Below, in pieces: positions 8,193 through 18,270 of a stretch of DNA of 64,000 nucleotides. The DNA comes from Winogradskyella sediminis. Its GTDB lineage: Bacteria > Bacteroidota > Bacteroidia > Flavobacteriales > Flavobacteriaceae. The first letter of the stretch is position 1; each line of letters starts with the position of its first letter. The position numbers were made by a program, and so were the translations under genes. The DNA lies in contig NZ_QUNH01000002.1 in assembly GCF_003387355.1 (NCBI RefSeq), forward strand, positions 997,986-1,061,985. The letters run 5' to 3'. The notes beneath the pieces were generated by a model. The model was not told the DNA's origin. It saw only the letters and a program-made list of their open reading frames with translations, and ran no database searches.

Positions 8193-9200
8193 TTAACAGA
8201 AAAAGAAATAATCTATCATCGCTTGCATATTTTGAGTCTCAAAATATTGGGTAATTTCTAGTTGAGCTTTTGTATTGGCAACCGTAACGATACTTTGAGG
8301 TTGCTTTAGTTGAGATAAATAATCAAAATTATATAATTCTTGGTCGTATATATGTTTTCCTATTTTCTTTGGGTTATCACAAATCCAGTAAAATGGAATG
8401 TTATTTTGTATCAGTATTTTGGCTAACGTTTTGCCTTTATGTCCTGCTCCCCATATGGCAAGAGGTCTACTCGCATCGTAATTCAACTCTATAAAATAAT
8501 GCACTTTAAGATCTAAAAATGAATTTTCTGCATAATGTTTATGCGTTCGCGATGTTCGTGTACTGTAATCTCTCCAGTAGAGTAAGATGTCATTGCAAGG
8601 GATACAAGTATAGTTGGCTTTATAAAACCTAAAGGCTAATTCGTAATCTTCAGGATACACTTCAGAATTAAAACCTCCACAGGCCTCAAAATCATCGCGA
8701 TGTAACATCCAACACGGAGATGGAATAACACATTCTTTATAAATTTCAGAATAGTTTTTACCGTCAACCGTTAAAGAGTTTAACCATTGCTCATAACGAG
8801 CAAAACCATCGCTAACTCCATCGGCTCTAAAGTATTTTACTTGTCCGACTGCTAAGTGTTTTTTTCCATACATTTCTAGATTTTCAACCATTTTTTCTAG
8901 TCGGATTGGTGCCATAATATCATCACTATCCATTCTTGTAATATACCGTCCGCTACTATATTTATAAGCTGTTTTTAAAGCTTCTATAATTCCATTGCCA
9001 TTATTTTTATAGAGTTTAATTCTAGTGTCTGTACTTGCGAATTTTTCAACAGTTTTGTGAGCCTTATCTTCCGAATGATCATTAATAAAAATGGCTTCCC
9101 AATTTGTGTAGGTTTGATTTGTAATAGACGTTAGGCATTCAGCAATAAATAGTTCTGTGTTTTTAAAAGGGATTACGATACTGACTAAGGCTTGTGACAT
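8193..9200 (-). CDS. Family 2 glycosyltransferase with C-terminal Rossmann-like extension
   Basis: A 335-residue cytoplasmic GT-A glycosyltransferase. The N-terminal VSIVIPFKNTE, the acidic DHSED near 41-45 and the nucleotide-sugar/metal motif RMDSDD at 89-94 are typical of GT2. A GGF(N)..Y.EDYEL acceptor-loop signature follows around 180-195. Residues from about 240 form a separate small domain with LAIWGAGHKGKTLAKIL, resembling a nucleotide-binding fold. The sugar and acceptor are unknown. The gene stands alone, with 190 bases of non-coding sequence after it and a divergent peptidase gene upstream. Confidence 0.88.
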   Translation of the reverse strand: MSQALVSIVIPFKNTELFIAECLTSITNQTYTNWEAIFINDHSEDKAHKTVEKFASTDTRIKLYKNNGNGIIEALKTAYKYSSGRYITRMDSDDIMAPIRLEKMVENLEMYGKKHLAVGQVKYFRADGVSDGFARYEQWLNSLTVDGKNYSEIYKECVIPSPCWMLHRDDFEACGGFNSEVYPEDYELAFRFYKANYTCIPCNDILLYWRDYSTRTSRTHKHYAENSFLDLKVHYFIELNYDASRPLAIWGAGHKGKTLAKILIQNNIPFYWICDNPKKIGKHIYDQELYNFDYLSQLKQPQSIVTVANTKAQLEITQYFETQNMQAMIDYFFFC

Positions 9201-9246
9201 GTTGCGAATTTAACAAAACCTTTAGGTTTTTAATAGTAACAGATTG

Positions 9247-9254
9247 TAGATTTG
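9247..9254 (+). promoter_or_regulatory. Candidate -7 element for the M61 peptidase gene
   Basis: TAGATTTG matches TAnnTTTG and lies 30 bases upstream of the start at 9285. The -33 region is weak. Confidence 0.5.
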
Positions 9255-9284
9255 TGCGTCTATTAAAAAAAATAATATTTATAC

Positions 9285-11177
9285 ATGAAGAATTATGTTG
9301 CCATTCTTGGCCTAAGCATCCTTTTGGTGGGTTGTGGATCTGCAAAACCAACAGCAGATGATTTAGCAGTTAGTAATCCTATTGAAACCGCATTAGATTT
9401 AACCGCAGTAAATAAGGATAGAGTACCAGTAACTATTAATCCAGGACGTTTCACCGAGGAAACCGTAACATACAGATTACCTAGAGTTGTTCAGGGCAAT
9501 TATTCGGTTAGTGATTTTGGTAAATATGTAGACGATTTTAAGGCTATTGATTACGACGGTAACGAATTAGTGACTACTAAGATTGATGATAATTCATGGA
9601 CAATTGCTAACGCTTCAAAATTAGATAAACTGCAATATTATGTAAATGATACTTTCGATGTGGAGTCCGTTGGAGGTATAGGTGGTGAAGAGCCATTTTC
9701 GCCAGCTGGAACTAATATAGAAACAGATAATTTTGTATTGAATCTACATGGTTTTATTGGTTATTTCGATTCTTTAAAGAATGCGCAATACGCTGTTGAT
9801 GTTACAGCACCTGCAGATTTTGTTAGAACTTCTGCATTAGAAGAGAAAGGCACAAAAGTTAGTGCGGATGGTAAAACGATGACCTCTAGTTATTTTGGTC
9901 AGCGTTATTTTGATATCACAGACAACCCAATGATGTATGGAAAATTAGATGTTCAAGAATTTATGGTTGGTGATATAAAAATAGTATTAAGCGTTTATTC
10001 ACCTAATCAAAAACACACAGCGGAAAATCTTAAGGAAACTATTTTTAAAATGATGGAGGCGCAAAAAAGATATTTGGGTGATATTAATAGTACTCCTCGT
10101 TATGATATCTATTTGTATTTATCTAGAGGAGGCGAAAATGATCCTAAAGGGTTTGGAGCGCTAGAACACCACACTTCAACAGTAGCTGTGTTTAATGAAA
10201 ATGAAAGTCCTGAGAGTTTAAAGGATGCTTTGGTTGAAGTAATTTCTCACGAGTTTTTTCATATTATAACTCCCTTATCCGTGCATTCTGAAGATGTACA
10301 TTATTTTGACTACAATAAACCTACATTTTCTAAACATTTATGGATGTATGAAGGCGTAACTGAATATTTTGCTCAGCATTTTCAAGTATATGAAGGTCTA
10401 GTAGATAATAATGAGTTTTATAATAGTATATATTCTAAAATTAATCTATCAAAGCGATGGGATGATGCTATGAGTTTTACTATTATGAGTGAAAACGTAT
10501 TAGATGATCCTTATGCTGATAATTATCTTAATGTTTACTATAAAGGTGCTTTAATAGGCATGTGTATAGATATTTTAATGAGAAAGGAAAGTGAAGGCAA
10601 CAGAAGTATGTTATCCTTAATGAAAGAATTATCTACTAAATATGGAAAAGATAAACCTTTTGAAGACGATAAGCTGATTACAGAAATAACAGCCATGACG
10701 TACCCTAGTGTTGGAGAATTTTTAAGAACCCATGTTCAAGGAGATTTACCAATCAATTATAATGAGTTTTTAACAATGGTTGGTTTAACTTTTGGAGAGC
10801 GAGAGAGCGAAACCAATTACATTTTTGCAGGTGGACAAAATATTATTTTTGATGCCGACCAAGAAAAAGGAGAAATTTTCTTTTCGCCAATGGCCTTGAA
10901 AAATTCTTTTTGGAAAGCACAAGGTATTGTTGCTGGCGATGTTATAAAAAAGGTGAATGGTGAAGAATTATCATTATTTAATGCAAATAATGTTATAAGT
11001 GGCATGTTTACTTGGAGAGAAGGACAAGAAATCACTATGGAGTTAGAGCGTGATGGAAAGCCTGTAATGATAAAAACAACCTTAACTCAACCTCATGCTC
11101 TTGCCGAAACTATAATTGAAGATGAAAATGCCACAGCAGAACAAAAGGCTGTAAGGGAAGCTTGGCTAAAAGGCTAA
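9285..11177 (+). CDS. M61-family (glycyl aminopeptidase-type) lipoprotein peptidase with PDZ domain
   Basis: A 630-residue lipoprotein: signal peptide with lipobox LVGC (C17). The zinc motif HEFFH is at 322-326 and the third ligand is probably in WMYEGVTEYFA (about E356-E360), characteristic of M61. A PDZ-like segment lies near 540-600 (GIVAGDVIKKVNGEEL). The N-terminal beta domain (about 30-230) is normal for the family, which removes N-terminal Gly/Ala residues from peptides. It probably acts on the outer membrane or in the periplasm. It is monocistronic, with a terminator at 11231. Confidence 0.9.
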   Translation: MKNYVAILGLSILLVGCGSAKPTADDLAVSNPIETALDLTAVNKDRVPVTINPGRFTEETVTYRLPRVVQGNYSVSDFGKYVDDFKAIDYDGNELVTTKIDDNSWTIANASKLDKLQYYVNDTFDVESVGGIGGEEPFSPAGTNIETDNFVLNLHGFIGYFDSLKNAQYAVDVTAPADFVRTSALEEKGTKVSADGKTMTSSYFGQRYFDITDNPMMYGKLDVQEFMVGDIKIVLSVYSPNQKHTAENLKETIFKMMEAQKRYLGDINSTPRYDIYLYLSRGGENDPKGFGALEHHTSTVAVFNENESPESLKDALVEVISHEFFHIITPLSVHSEDVHYFDYNKPTFSKHLWMYEGVTEYFAQHFQVYEGLVDNNEFYNSIYSKINLSKRWDDAMSFTIMSENVLDDPYADNYLNVYYKGALIGMCIDILMRKESEGNRSMLSLMKELSTKYGKDKPFEDDKLITEITAMTYPSVGEFLRTHVQGDLPINYNEFLTMVGLTFGERESETNYIFAGGQNIIFDADQEKGEIFFSPMALKNSFWKAQGIVAGDVIKKVNGEELSLFNANNVISGMFTWREGQEITMELERDGKPVMIKTTLTQPHALAETIIEDENATAEQKAVREAWLKG

Positions 11178-11230
11178 ATAAGAACTGTGATGATTGTGCT
11201 AAGATAGCCACGATTAATATTTATAAATGT

Positions 11231-11262
11231 AACCAGAGAGCGTAAGTTCTCTGGTTTTTTTA
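11231..11262 (+). terminator. Intrinsic terminator of the M61 peptidase gene
   Basis: AACCAGAGA paired with TCTCTGGTT around an 8-base loop, followed directly by T residues. Confidence 0.85.
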
Positions 11263-11316
11263 TTGGTGGTAAGCACTAATGTGTTATTGTTATTGTGAAG
11301 CTTATTTATATAAAAT

Positions 11317-11360
11317 AAAACGGAAGACTAAAGGCACAGTGCCTTTAGTCTTCCGTTTTT
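11317..11360. terminator. Long perfect hairpin, bidirectional terminator before the fahA 3' end
   Basis: A perfect 16-base stem (11321-11336 with 11340-11355) around a 3-base loop, extended by A/T runs on both sides. It lies 23 bases past the fahA stop on the minus strand, with a T tract in both directions. Confidence 0.85.
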
Positions 11361-11382
11361 ATTATTTATTTAAGTTAAGAAA

Positions 11383-12675
11383 CTATTTCTTTTTCTTAGA
11401 ATCAAATACAGGTAATAATTCTGTTTTTACAGAACCAAAACCAATTCTAATATCATCGTTTTCACAATAACCTCTCATAATTACAGTATCGTGGTCGTTT
11501 ATAAACTTACGTTCAGAACCGTCTTTCATTTTTAATGGTTTTTCACCTCTCCAAGTCAGTTCTAACATAGAACCGTAAGAATCTGGTGTTGGTCCCGAAA
11601 TGGTACCACTACCCATCATATCTCCAGAATTTACAGGACAACCATTAACTGTATGATGTGCTAATTGCTGTGCCATGTTCCAGTACATATATTTAAAGTT
11701 AGATTTACAAACCGTAGTTTCTTTAGAGCCTTTAGGTTGAATAGCCATTTCCAAATTAATATCGTAGCTCTTTTTTCCTTTGTATTGTAAATAAGGTAAC
11801 TGTGGCTTAACTGGTTTTGGACTCTCTACTCTAAATGGTTCTAAAGCATCTAGGGTAACAATCCAAGGAGAAATAGAGGATGCAAAGTTTTTAGCTAAAA
11901 ATGGACCTAATGGTACATATTCCCATTTCTGTATATCGCGAGCAGACCAATCATTTAACAGTACCAATCCAAAAATGTACTCTTCTGCTTCTTCAATAGG
12001 AATAGGTTCACCTAAATCATTAGCATCCGTAGTAATAAAAGCCATTTCTAATTCAAAATCCACCAATTTACTAGGTCCAAAAACAGGAGTATCAGAACCA
12101 GCAGGCAATGTTTGTCCTTGTGGACGATGAATCGGAATTCCAGATGGAATAATAGAAGAACTTCTACCATGGTAGCCAACAGGTAAGTGTAACCAGTTTG
12201 GCATTAAGGCATTTTCTTCGCCTCTAAACATCGTACCTACATTAGTAGCGTGTTCTTTACTGGCATAAAAATCCGTATAATCACCAACTTGAATAGGTAA
12301 CTGCATTTCAATTTCATCTAAACGAAATAAGATGGTTTCTTTATGTGGAATATTATTCTTTAGCGTATCATTTTCAGCATCAAATATCTCAGCGATTCTA
12401 TTTCTAACCAAACGCCAAGTTTTTCTACCGTCTGCAATAAAATCATTTAAGGTATCTTGAAGAAATATATCGTCCGTTAAAGGAATTCCTTTAAAATATC
12501 CTAATTGGTGTAAAGCACCAAGATCAATGGCCGTATCTCCAATTCTGGTTCCAATGGTAATGATATCGTCTCTCGTTAAGAAAACACCAAATGGAATATT
12601 TTGTATTGGGAAATCTGAGTTTTTACCGACATGTAACCATGAGGTACGATCTGGATTGTTAGCGGATAATGGCAT
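11383..12675 (-). CDS. fahA: Fumarylacetoacetase
   Basis: A 430-residue fumarylacetoacetase, the last step of tyrosine/homogentisate breakdown (fumarylacetoacetate to fumarate and acetoacetate). The N-terminus MPLSANNPDRTSWLHV and IPFGVF, the active-site segment LPVGYHGRSSSI, the metal-ligand motif DFELEMAFI and the C-terminal GDMMGSGTISGPTPDSYGSMLEL are all characteristic. The open frame extends 35 codons upstream, to 12780, but the family begins at this methionine, and the divergent glyA promoter (12753-12760) would lie inside the extension. Other tyrosine-pathway genes are not in the window. Confidence 0.95.
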   Translation of the reverse strand: MPLSANNPDRTSWLHVGKNSDFPIQNIPFGVFLTRDDIITIGTRIGDTAIDLGALHQLGYFKGIPLTDDIFLQDTLNDFIADGRKTWRLVRNRIAEIFDAENDTLKNNIPHKETILFRLDEIEMQLPIQVGDYTDFYASKEHATNVGTMFRGEENALMPNWLHLPVGYHGRSSSIIPSGIPIHRPQGQTLPAGSDTPVFGPSKLVDFELEMAFITTDANDLGEPIPIEEAEEYIFGLVLLNDWSARDIQKWEYVPLGPFLAKNFASSISPWIVTLDALEPFRVESPKPVKPQLPYLQYKGKKSYDINLEMAIQPKGSKETTVCKSNFKYMYWNMAQQLAHHTVNGCPVNSGDMMGSGTISGPTPDSYGSMLELTWRGEKPLKMKDGSERKFINDHDTVIMRGYCENDDIRIGFGSVKTELLPVFDSKKKK

Positions 12676-12752
12676 ATAGTTATTGTTGATTAAATGTTCA
12701 TTAAATTCATTCAAACCTACATAATTTTTGATATTTAAACTAATGTATTCAC

Positions 12753-12760
12753 TATTTTTG
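12753..12760 (+). promoter_or_regulatory. Candidate -7 element for glyA
   Basis: TATTTTTG, 25 bases upstream of the glyA start; TTTG at 12727-12730 is a possible -33 element at slightly long spacing (22 bases). Confidence 0.55.
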
Positions 12761-12785
12761 TATCGATTTAACAAACACATTATTT

Positions 12786-14060
12786 ATGCAACGCGACGAA
12801 CAAATATTTGAACTTATTAAAGCCGAAAAAGAACGCCAAATTGATGGTATAGAATTAATAGCATCAGAAAATTTTGTTAGCGACCAGGTAATGGAAGCTG
12901 CAGGTTCTGTACTGACTAATAAATATGCTGAAGGCTATCCAGGAAAACGCTATTATGGTGGTTGTGAAGTGGTCGATGAAGTAGAACAAATTGCAATTGA
13001 TCGTGCTAAAACCTTATTCGGAGCGGCATATGTTAATGTTCAACCGCATTCTGGAAGTCAAGCCAACACAGCAGCATACCATGCGTGTTTAAAACCAGGT
13101 GATACAATTTTAGGATTTGATTTGTCTCATGGTGGACATTTAACTCATGGTTCTTCTGTGAATTTTTCTGGTAAATTATACCGTCCTACTTTTTATGGAG
13201 TAAAGAAAGATACAGGCTATATTGATTACGATATGTTGGCAGACCAAGCACAAAAGGAAAAACCAAAATTGATTATAGCAGGTGCTTCAGCATACTCTAG
13301 AGATATCGATTTTGCTAAATTTAGAGAAGTGGCTGATAGTGTAGGTGCAGTATTATTAGCGGATATTTCACATCCGGCAGGATTAATTGCTAAAGGGATT
13401 TTAAATGATCCAATGCCGCATTGCCATGTGGTAACGACAACAACTCATAAAACTTTAAGAGGACCGAGAGGTGGTATGATTATGATGGGTGAAAATATTG
13501 ATAATCCATTTGGTATTACTCTAAAAAATGGTAAACTGCGCAAAATGTCTGGTTTATTAGATTCTGCTGTATTCCCAGGAAATCAAGGTGGACCATTAGA
13601 GCATATTATTGCTGCTAAAGCGATTGCTTTTGGTGAAGCTTTGACAGATGATTTTATGCATTATATGTTACAAGTAAAACATAATGCAGCTGCTATGGCA
13701 AAAGCTTTTGTTGCTAAAGATTATAACTTAATTTCTGGTGGTACTGATAACCACATGATGTTAATTGATCTTAGAAATAAAAATATTACAGGTAAAGACG
13801 CTGAAAATGCTTTAGTAAAAGCAGATATTACGGTGAACAAAAATATGGTACCATTTGATACCGAATCTCCTTTTGTAACTTCTGGAATTAGAATTGGAAC
13901 TGCTGCAGTGACTACTAGAGGTTTAAAAGAGAATGATATGCCATACATTGTAGATTTAGTGGATGAAGTTCTTAAAAATCATGACAATGAAACGGTTTTA
14001 GCAGGTGTTGCTGAAAAAGTAAATACACTAATGGGAGGAAAACCGTTATTTAATGCTTAA
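12786..14060 (+). CDS. glyA: Serine hydroxymethyltransferase
   Basis: A 424-residue PLP enzyme that interconverts serine and glycine with transfer of a one-carbon unit to tetrahydrofolate. The Schiff-base lysine is K222 in [25 protein letters not shown] (24-32), [14 protein letters not shown] (48-60) and the PLP-binding [12 protein letters not shown] region are intact, and the length is normal. The start at 12786 gives the usual short N-terminus. It is divergent from fahA and ends before a strong terminator, so it appears monocistronic. Confidence 0.97.
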   Translation: MQRDEQIFELIKAEKERQIDGIELIASENFVSDQVMEAAGSVLTNKYAEGYPGKRYYGGCEVVDEVEQIAIDRAKTLFGAAYVNVQPHSGSQANTAAYHACLKPGDTILGFDLSHGGHLTHGSSVNFSGKLYRPTFYGVKKDTGYIDYDMLADQAQKEKPKLIIAGASAYSRDIDFAKFREVADSVGAVLLADISHPAGLIAKGILNDPMPHCHVVTTTTHKTLRGPRGGMIMMGENIDNPFGITLKNGKLRKMSGLLDSAVFPGNQGGPLEHIIAAKAIAFGEALTDDFMHYMLQVKHNAAAMAKAFVAKDYNLISGGTDNHMMLIDLRNKNITGKDAENALVKADITVNKNMVPFDTESPFVTSGIRIGTAAVTTRGLKENDMPYIVDLVDEVLKNHDNETVLAGVAEKVNTLMGGKPLFNA

Positions 14061-14093
14061 AAATTAAAAACCGTTTAGGTTAAATTAATATTT

Positions 14094-14128
14094 AAAAAGC
14101 CTTTCAATTTAGTTTGAAAGGCTTTTTT
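14094..14128 (+). terminator. Intrinsic terminator of glyA
   Basis: AAAAAGCCTTTCAA paired with TTGAAAGGCTTTTT around a 5-6 base loop. The A/T flanks may also make it act on the minus-strand gene ending at 14155. Confidence 0.85.
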
Positions 14129-14154
14129 ATTATTCACTATGTTAATAAAGCGAT

Positions 14155-15735
14155 TTAATCTTCGAAAGTAGAAAAATTATAAGCACCAGCATCAAAGGAA
14201 CCTGAATCTATTCTTGAGGCACCAAGAATATCGTTAAGTACTAAATTTGAATACGTTGCACTTCCAATTCCTTTAGCACTAGAATCTTCACCAATCTTCA
14301 TGAGACTTTCATAAGGATCTTCAAAATCTGGATTTTCATTAAACACATTATCAATATAAAAAGCGGTGTCGTCAAAATTATAATTTCCATTGCCTTGTAA
14401 GTTGTTATCGTTGAAACGTAATAAGCAATTTGAAAATTTATAATTAAATACGTCTCCTTCATTTTCTAATATAAACTCAGGATTATCATTACCGTAAATA
14501 ATACAATTATTAAAATTAGCTTCAGTTAAATCGTTTGTAAAAATGGTGTTGTTTTCATCAAGAATATAATCATTTATGAGTAGGGCAGGGTATTCTCTAA
14601 AACTACTATTCCAGTAATTAGCAATGGTTGAATGGGTCACGTTGTATTTTCCTCCATACGTTCCAGCAAATGAGGATTGACCAGCATTATTTATAACTAA
14701 ATTTTCTGCTCGTATAGACGTTGCTCGTCCTAATATTCCAAAACTACTTACATTGTAGATTTGAGTATTAGTAATAGTCAATTTATCAGTTGGTGCATTT
14801 TGGTTTCCTTCAGATAATACACCAATCGTTGCATTTTTAATGGTTGCGTAATTAATCGTATTATTTTCGCTTCCGTTGTACAACCAAATGGTTCCCCATT
14901 GTCCGGGAATATCTTCATAAAGCGGCTCTAAACGATCACCTTCTAAAATTACCTCATTTTCTAAGGTTTCTTGGTCTGTACTTAGGGCTCCATTGATTTG
15001 TAATGAGGCGTTATCGGTAACAATTATTCCAGAATCTGCATGAAAATGTACACGTGCACCAGCTTCCATAGTTAAGGTTTTACCAGATCCTACACCTGCA
15101 TAACCATAAATAACATAGGGTTTTTCGTTGGTAAATGTCAATTCGTCATCAGTGAGAAAACGACCTTCTAGTGTGGTTTCGTCTGGTGTTCCATCACCAT
15201 CAACATCAAAACTTAGGGTTTCAACAATACCTGTGGTGTCATCTTTACTAGGGTAGATAAAAACAGCGTCTTTAACTAAGGTAACTACATCAATGTCTTG
15301 TTGATTATTTCCAGAGTCGAATAGGATTTTGTCCGTATATAAAAACTGATTCTCTAAAGCTCCTAAAGTTGAAATATCAATAGTGGTTTCAATAAAAATA
15401 AACAAACTGTCGTTGGCCAATAATTCTACATCTTCAAAGAATTTACCTTCTTGAGCGTCTTCTAATCCTGTGTTGCCATCAATATTCATTCGATAAAGTG
15501 AATTCACACCATTTTCAAATTGTATGGTCGGAATCACAATATCGTCATCACTCCGGTTATATACTTTAAGATTGTACGTGCTAGAGCCAATGTTGGTAAA
15601 AACAGTATCTAAGTAAATGGTATCTTGGGTAAACTCAAGATTTCCTTTGCTTGGTGTAAATTCAAAATCATTACGACAAGAACTCCAAAATAATAAGATT
15701 CCAAAACAAAGTAAGAATGATAGCAATCGCTTCAT
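14155..15735 (-). CDS. Surface lipoprotein with parallel beta-helix region
   Basis: A 526-residue predicted lipoprotein (signal LLFWSSC, lipidated Cys at 20). Residues 30-165 form a beta-rich domain with FEFTPSKGNLEFTQDTIYLDTVF. From about 230 to 470 the sequence shows repeated short strands with N-rich turns (NNTINYATIKNATIGV, KLTITNTQIYNVSSFG, AENLVINNAG), typical of right-handed parallel beta-helix proteins. There is a calcium-loop-like DVDGDGTPDE near 175. No catalytic motif is evident. I see no operon partner; its function is unknown. Confidence 0.75.
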   Translation of the reverse strand: MKRLLSFLLCFGILLFWSSCRNDFEFTPSKGNLEFTQDTIYLDTVFTNIGSSTYNLKVYNRSDDDIVIPTIQFENGVNSLYRMNIDGNTGLEDAQEGKFFEDVELLANDSLFIFIETTIDISTLGALENQFLYTDKILFDSGNNQQDIDVVTLVKDAVFIYPSKDDTTGIVETLSFDVDGDGTPDETTLEGRFLTDDELTFTNEKPYVIYGYAGVGSGKTLTMEAGARVHFHADSGIIVTDNASLQINGALSTDQETLENEVILEGDRLEPLYEDIPGQWGTIWLYNGSENNTINYATIKNATIGVLSEGNQNAPTDKLTITNTQIYNVSSFGILGRATSIRAENLVINNAGQSSFAGTYGGKYNVTHSTIANYWNSSFREYPALLINDYILDENNTIFTNDLTEANFNNCIIYGNDNPEFILENEGDVFNYKFSNCLLRFNDNNLQGNGNYNFDDTAFYIDNVFNENPDFEDPYESLMKIGEDSSAKGIGSATYSNLVLNDILGASRIDSGSFDAGAYNFSTFED

Positions 15736-15888
15736 AAATGATAAATATAATTAAGGCTTAAAAATATAACTTTTGAAGTTAGTATTTATTATAGTTACCT
15801 AGAAATATATGAAGATTGTAATGGCTAAGAAAACTAAAAATAATTTCGACTCATTGTAAAGGTCTACTTTTTAATATTGAAACGCTTA

Positions 15889-16662
15889 TTAATCTTTTTT
15901 TTGTTGAACACTTTTTTCGCCGTATTCTTCCAATAGAATTAAGAAAAGTTGACTACTGACAACGAGCTCTTCTAAGAATTCCATTTTATTTTCTTCCTTT
16001 AGCAGTTCTGAACTCATCATTTTGGCATCGCAAAAATCAAAAAAGAGGTATTTTTTATCTTCAGGGATATTAAGATTATCCGTTATTAAGCGCGTATTAA
16101 AAAAGGAACTATTATTAAATAAGGAGTCCATTTGTGTATACGTTATAGGTTGATAGCTTGGTGGAATATATTTGTCTTTATTTCTGAAAAGCTTAGCCAC
16201 TAGTCCTATAATAGCAAAGATATCCGGACCATAGGTGGTAGCTTCAGGTTGGTATTTTTCTGGATGATTTTTGATGTCTTCCTGAATCATATTTCTGAGG
16301 TCGGTATTGTATCTTTCCTCAACAAAAATAGGTTGCTCTGGTGTGGCATTGATTTCCACTTCATCAAGTTCGTTAAGAATTTCTTTAAGTTCAAAGACTG
16401 CTGTGCCTTCAAAATGAAAAGCTTTTAAAGCAACGGCTTTAGGATGATAAAATAAGGATTGAAAAGAAATGGTGTCATTTACTTTAGCATCAATACTAAA
16501 ATTTCCATCACTATCACTTAAGGTAATGCGTTGTTGTGTTTCATTAAAAATTTTTATGTCTTTAACAGTGCCTTTGGCATCGTAGACTTTTCCATTTAGG
16601 GTTTGGGCACTATTTATAGACGGAAGACAAAAAAAAAAGATGAGAATGGTAATGTTACGCAT
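15889..16662 (-). CDS. Exported protein with carboxypeptidase-like regulatory domain
   Basis: A 257-residue protein with a signal peptide of about 19 residues ending at NSAQ. It is followed by a CarboxypepD_reg-like beta sandwich (about 20-100: LNGKVYDAKGTVKDIKIFN, ITLSDSDGNFSI, DTISFQSLFYHPKAV). The remaining C-terminal region, helical and charged, has no motif I recognise. Such proteins are numerous in Bacteroidota, outside the cytoplasm, often with unknown roles. It is separated by about 80 bases from the thioesterase gene upstream (start 17135). Confidence 0.7.
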   Translation of the reverse strand: MRNITILIFFFCLPSINSAQTLNGKVYDAKGTVKDIKIFNETQQRITLSDSDGNFSIDAKVNDTISFQSLFYHPKAVALKAFHFEGTAVFELKEILNELDEVEINATPEQPIFVEERYNTDLRNMIQEDIKNHPEKYQPEATTYGPDIFAIIGLVAKLFRNKDKYIPPSYQPITYTQMDSLFNNSSFFNTRLITDNLNIPEDKKYLFFDFCDAKMMSSELLKEENKMEFLEELVVSSQLFLILLEEYGEKSVQQKKD

Positions 16663-16745
16663 GTTCGATTTGATTGATGCGTTAAAGTAAGGTGATTAAG
16701 TTGATATAAAATGGTGCTTTAAAAAAACTTTAACCTAAAGTAATG

Positions 16746-17135
16746 TTAATTAAAAATCTCAGAGACTTCGGTAGTTATCCGTGTAGGGCGCTGTGTTTTA
16801 GCGTCCATAAAACACCACTTGGCTTTAGAATTTACAATACGCTTTTTAGTATTTAGATTTGTGATTTCAACATGTCTAATACTACTTACGCCTGTCACTT
16901 TAGAAACGTAAGTTTTAAGTAAAAGTTGGTCGCCTAATAATGCTGGACTTTTATATTCAATATAATGATTGACTAAAAACCAAGCATAGCTGTCTAAAAT
17001 GGCTTTTGTAGCGTAGGTTTGCCAATGCTCTTTCGCAATATCTTGTACCCATTGCACATAGCGCACATTGTTTACATGATTGAGATCATCAATATCACCT
17101 TCAACAACCGTTATAGTTTTTTCAAATACCTTCAT
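16746..17135 (-). CDS. Hotdog-fold acyl-CoA thioesterase (4HBT type)
   Basis: A 129-residue single hotdog domain. The DDLNHVNNVRYVQWVQD stretch at 16-32 is the 4HBT/YbgC-like active-site region (HVNN in place of the more common HVNH), followed by the central helix. Members hydrolyse acyl-CoA or acyl-ACP thioesters in the cytoplasm; the substrate is not predictable. It starts seven bases after the glutaminyl cyclase gene upstream on the same strand, so the two are probably cotranscribed. Confidence 0.85.
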   Translation of the reverse strand: MKVFEKTITVVEGDIDDLNHVNNVRYVQWVQDIAKEHWQTYATKAILDSYAWFLVNHYIEYKSPALLGDQLLLKTYVSKVTGVSSIRHVEITNLNTKKRIVNSKAKWCFMDAKTQRPTRITTEVSEIFN

Positions 17136-17142
17136 ACAGCGG

Positions 17143-18171
17143 TTATTGCTTCATTATTTTAACTTCAAATATCTTGTCCCAATTTTTTCCGGTTACAAAA
17201 ATAGTTTTTCGTTCTGGGTGGTAAGCAATACCATTTAATACATCTAATTCAGGGTGTTGGGTGACTAGTTGTTTTAATGGTTTAAAATTAATAACACCTT
17301 CAACACCTCCTGTTTTAGGGTCAATGATAACTACACCGTTACGTTGGTATATATTGGCAAAGATTTTACCATCAATCCATTCCATTTCATTTAGATTTGG
17401 AATCTTTCCTTTTTCTGTATACACTTCAATATGGCCTTTTTCGTTTAGGTTATCAGGATTTAAAAAATAAATTTTTTCTGTGCCATCCGATTTGTAAAGG
17501 GTGGTTCCGTCATTACAAATTCCCCAACCTTCTTTACTTGTACCGTATTTAAAAGTATCTAGTTCTTCAAAAGTATTAACGTCATAAATAAATCCAAGTT
17601 GGGCTTGCCATGTGAGCTGGTAAATTTTATTGTTTAATATGGTGAGACCTTCACCAAAATACTGATTTTTTAAATTGATGTTTTTTAAAACCTCGCCAGT
17701 TTCAAAATTAACTTTTCTAAGTTTCGATTCACCACGTTGCCCAGTACTTTCGTATAATTCGCCATTGAAAAATTCAAGTCCTTGCGTGTACGATGTAATA
17801 TCGTGTGGATAGGTGTTTAAAACCTCATATTTGTAAATAGAAGGAATGATGTTATTATAAATTTGAACCGATTTAGATAAATTTATCATTTCATCTCCCA
17901 ATTTAACCGTGGCTGTAATTTCTTTTTTACCTAAAGTAATGGCATCTAAAATACTAATATCTTCTATAGGTTGCTGGTCTAATTGGTACTTAACATCAGT
18001 GATTTCAAGCTGTTTGGGGTTGTTGATGAAAAGTTTTAAGGTATCACCGAGCATTAATGATTTTTCTGAGGTATTTATTGATAAGCTAGAATTTTTTGAA
18101 GTATTTGTATCACCACAATTTGATAAAATTAAGCTTAACGCTAAGAGAATGAAATATTTAGAAATCTGCAT
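17143..18171 (-). CDS. Glutaminyl-peptide cyclotransferase (bacterial beta-propeller type), lipoprotein
   Basis: A 342-residue predicted lipoprotein (lipobox ILSNC, C19). From about residue 115 it matches the five-bladed glutamine cyclotransferase family: TSYTQGLEFFNGELYESTGQRGESKLRKV, YFGEGLTILNNKIYQLTW, LNEMEWIDGKIFANIY and VLNGIAYHPERKTIFVTGKNWDKIFEV. The enzyme converts N-terminal glutamine of exported peptides or proteins to pyroglutamate. Residues 20-115 form an extra N-terminal Ig-like domain. It is probably periplasmic and transcribed together with the thioesterase gene that follows. Confidence 0.88.
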   Translation of the reverse strand: MQISKYFILLALSLILSNCGDTNTSKNSSLSINTSEKSLMLGDTLKLFINNPKQLEITDVKYQLDQQPIEDISILDAITLGKKEITATVKLGDEMINLSKSVQIYNNIIPSIYKYEVLNTYPHDITSYTQGLEFFNGELYESTGQRGESKLRKVNFETGEVLKNINLKNQYFGEGLTILNNKIYQLTWQAQLGFIYDVNTFEELDTFKYGTSKEGWGICNDGTTLYKSDGTEKIYFLNPDNLNEKGHIEVYTEKGKIPNLNEMEWIDGKIFANIYQRNGVVIIDPKTGGVEGVINFKPLKQLVTQHPELDVLNGIAYHPERKTIFVTGKNWDKIFEVKIMKQ

Positions 18172-18236
18172 AATGGCTTTTTAATTTTTGAGCAAGTTAT
18201 TAAATAAAATTCAGTTTAAAAATCTGTGTATAATTA

Positions 18237-18266
18237 TTGCGAAAGTATTAAAAGATTGTATCTTTG
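18237..18266 (+). promoter_or_regulatory. Promoter of the SRP RNA gene
   Basis: TTG at 18237-18239 and TATCTTTG at 18259-18266 with exactly 19 bases between, a model Bacteroidota promoter. The RNA should begin about five bases downstream. Confidence 0.75.
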
Positions 18267-18270
18267 CAGC

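Noticed and set aside
11383..12780. Longer fumarylacetoacetase starting at 12780
   Set aside because: The extra 35 residues are outside the family, and the divergent glyA promoter lies inside them.
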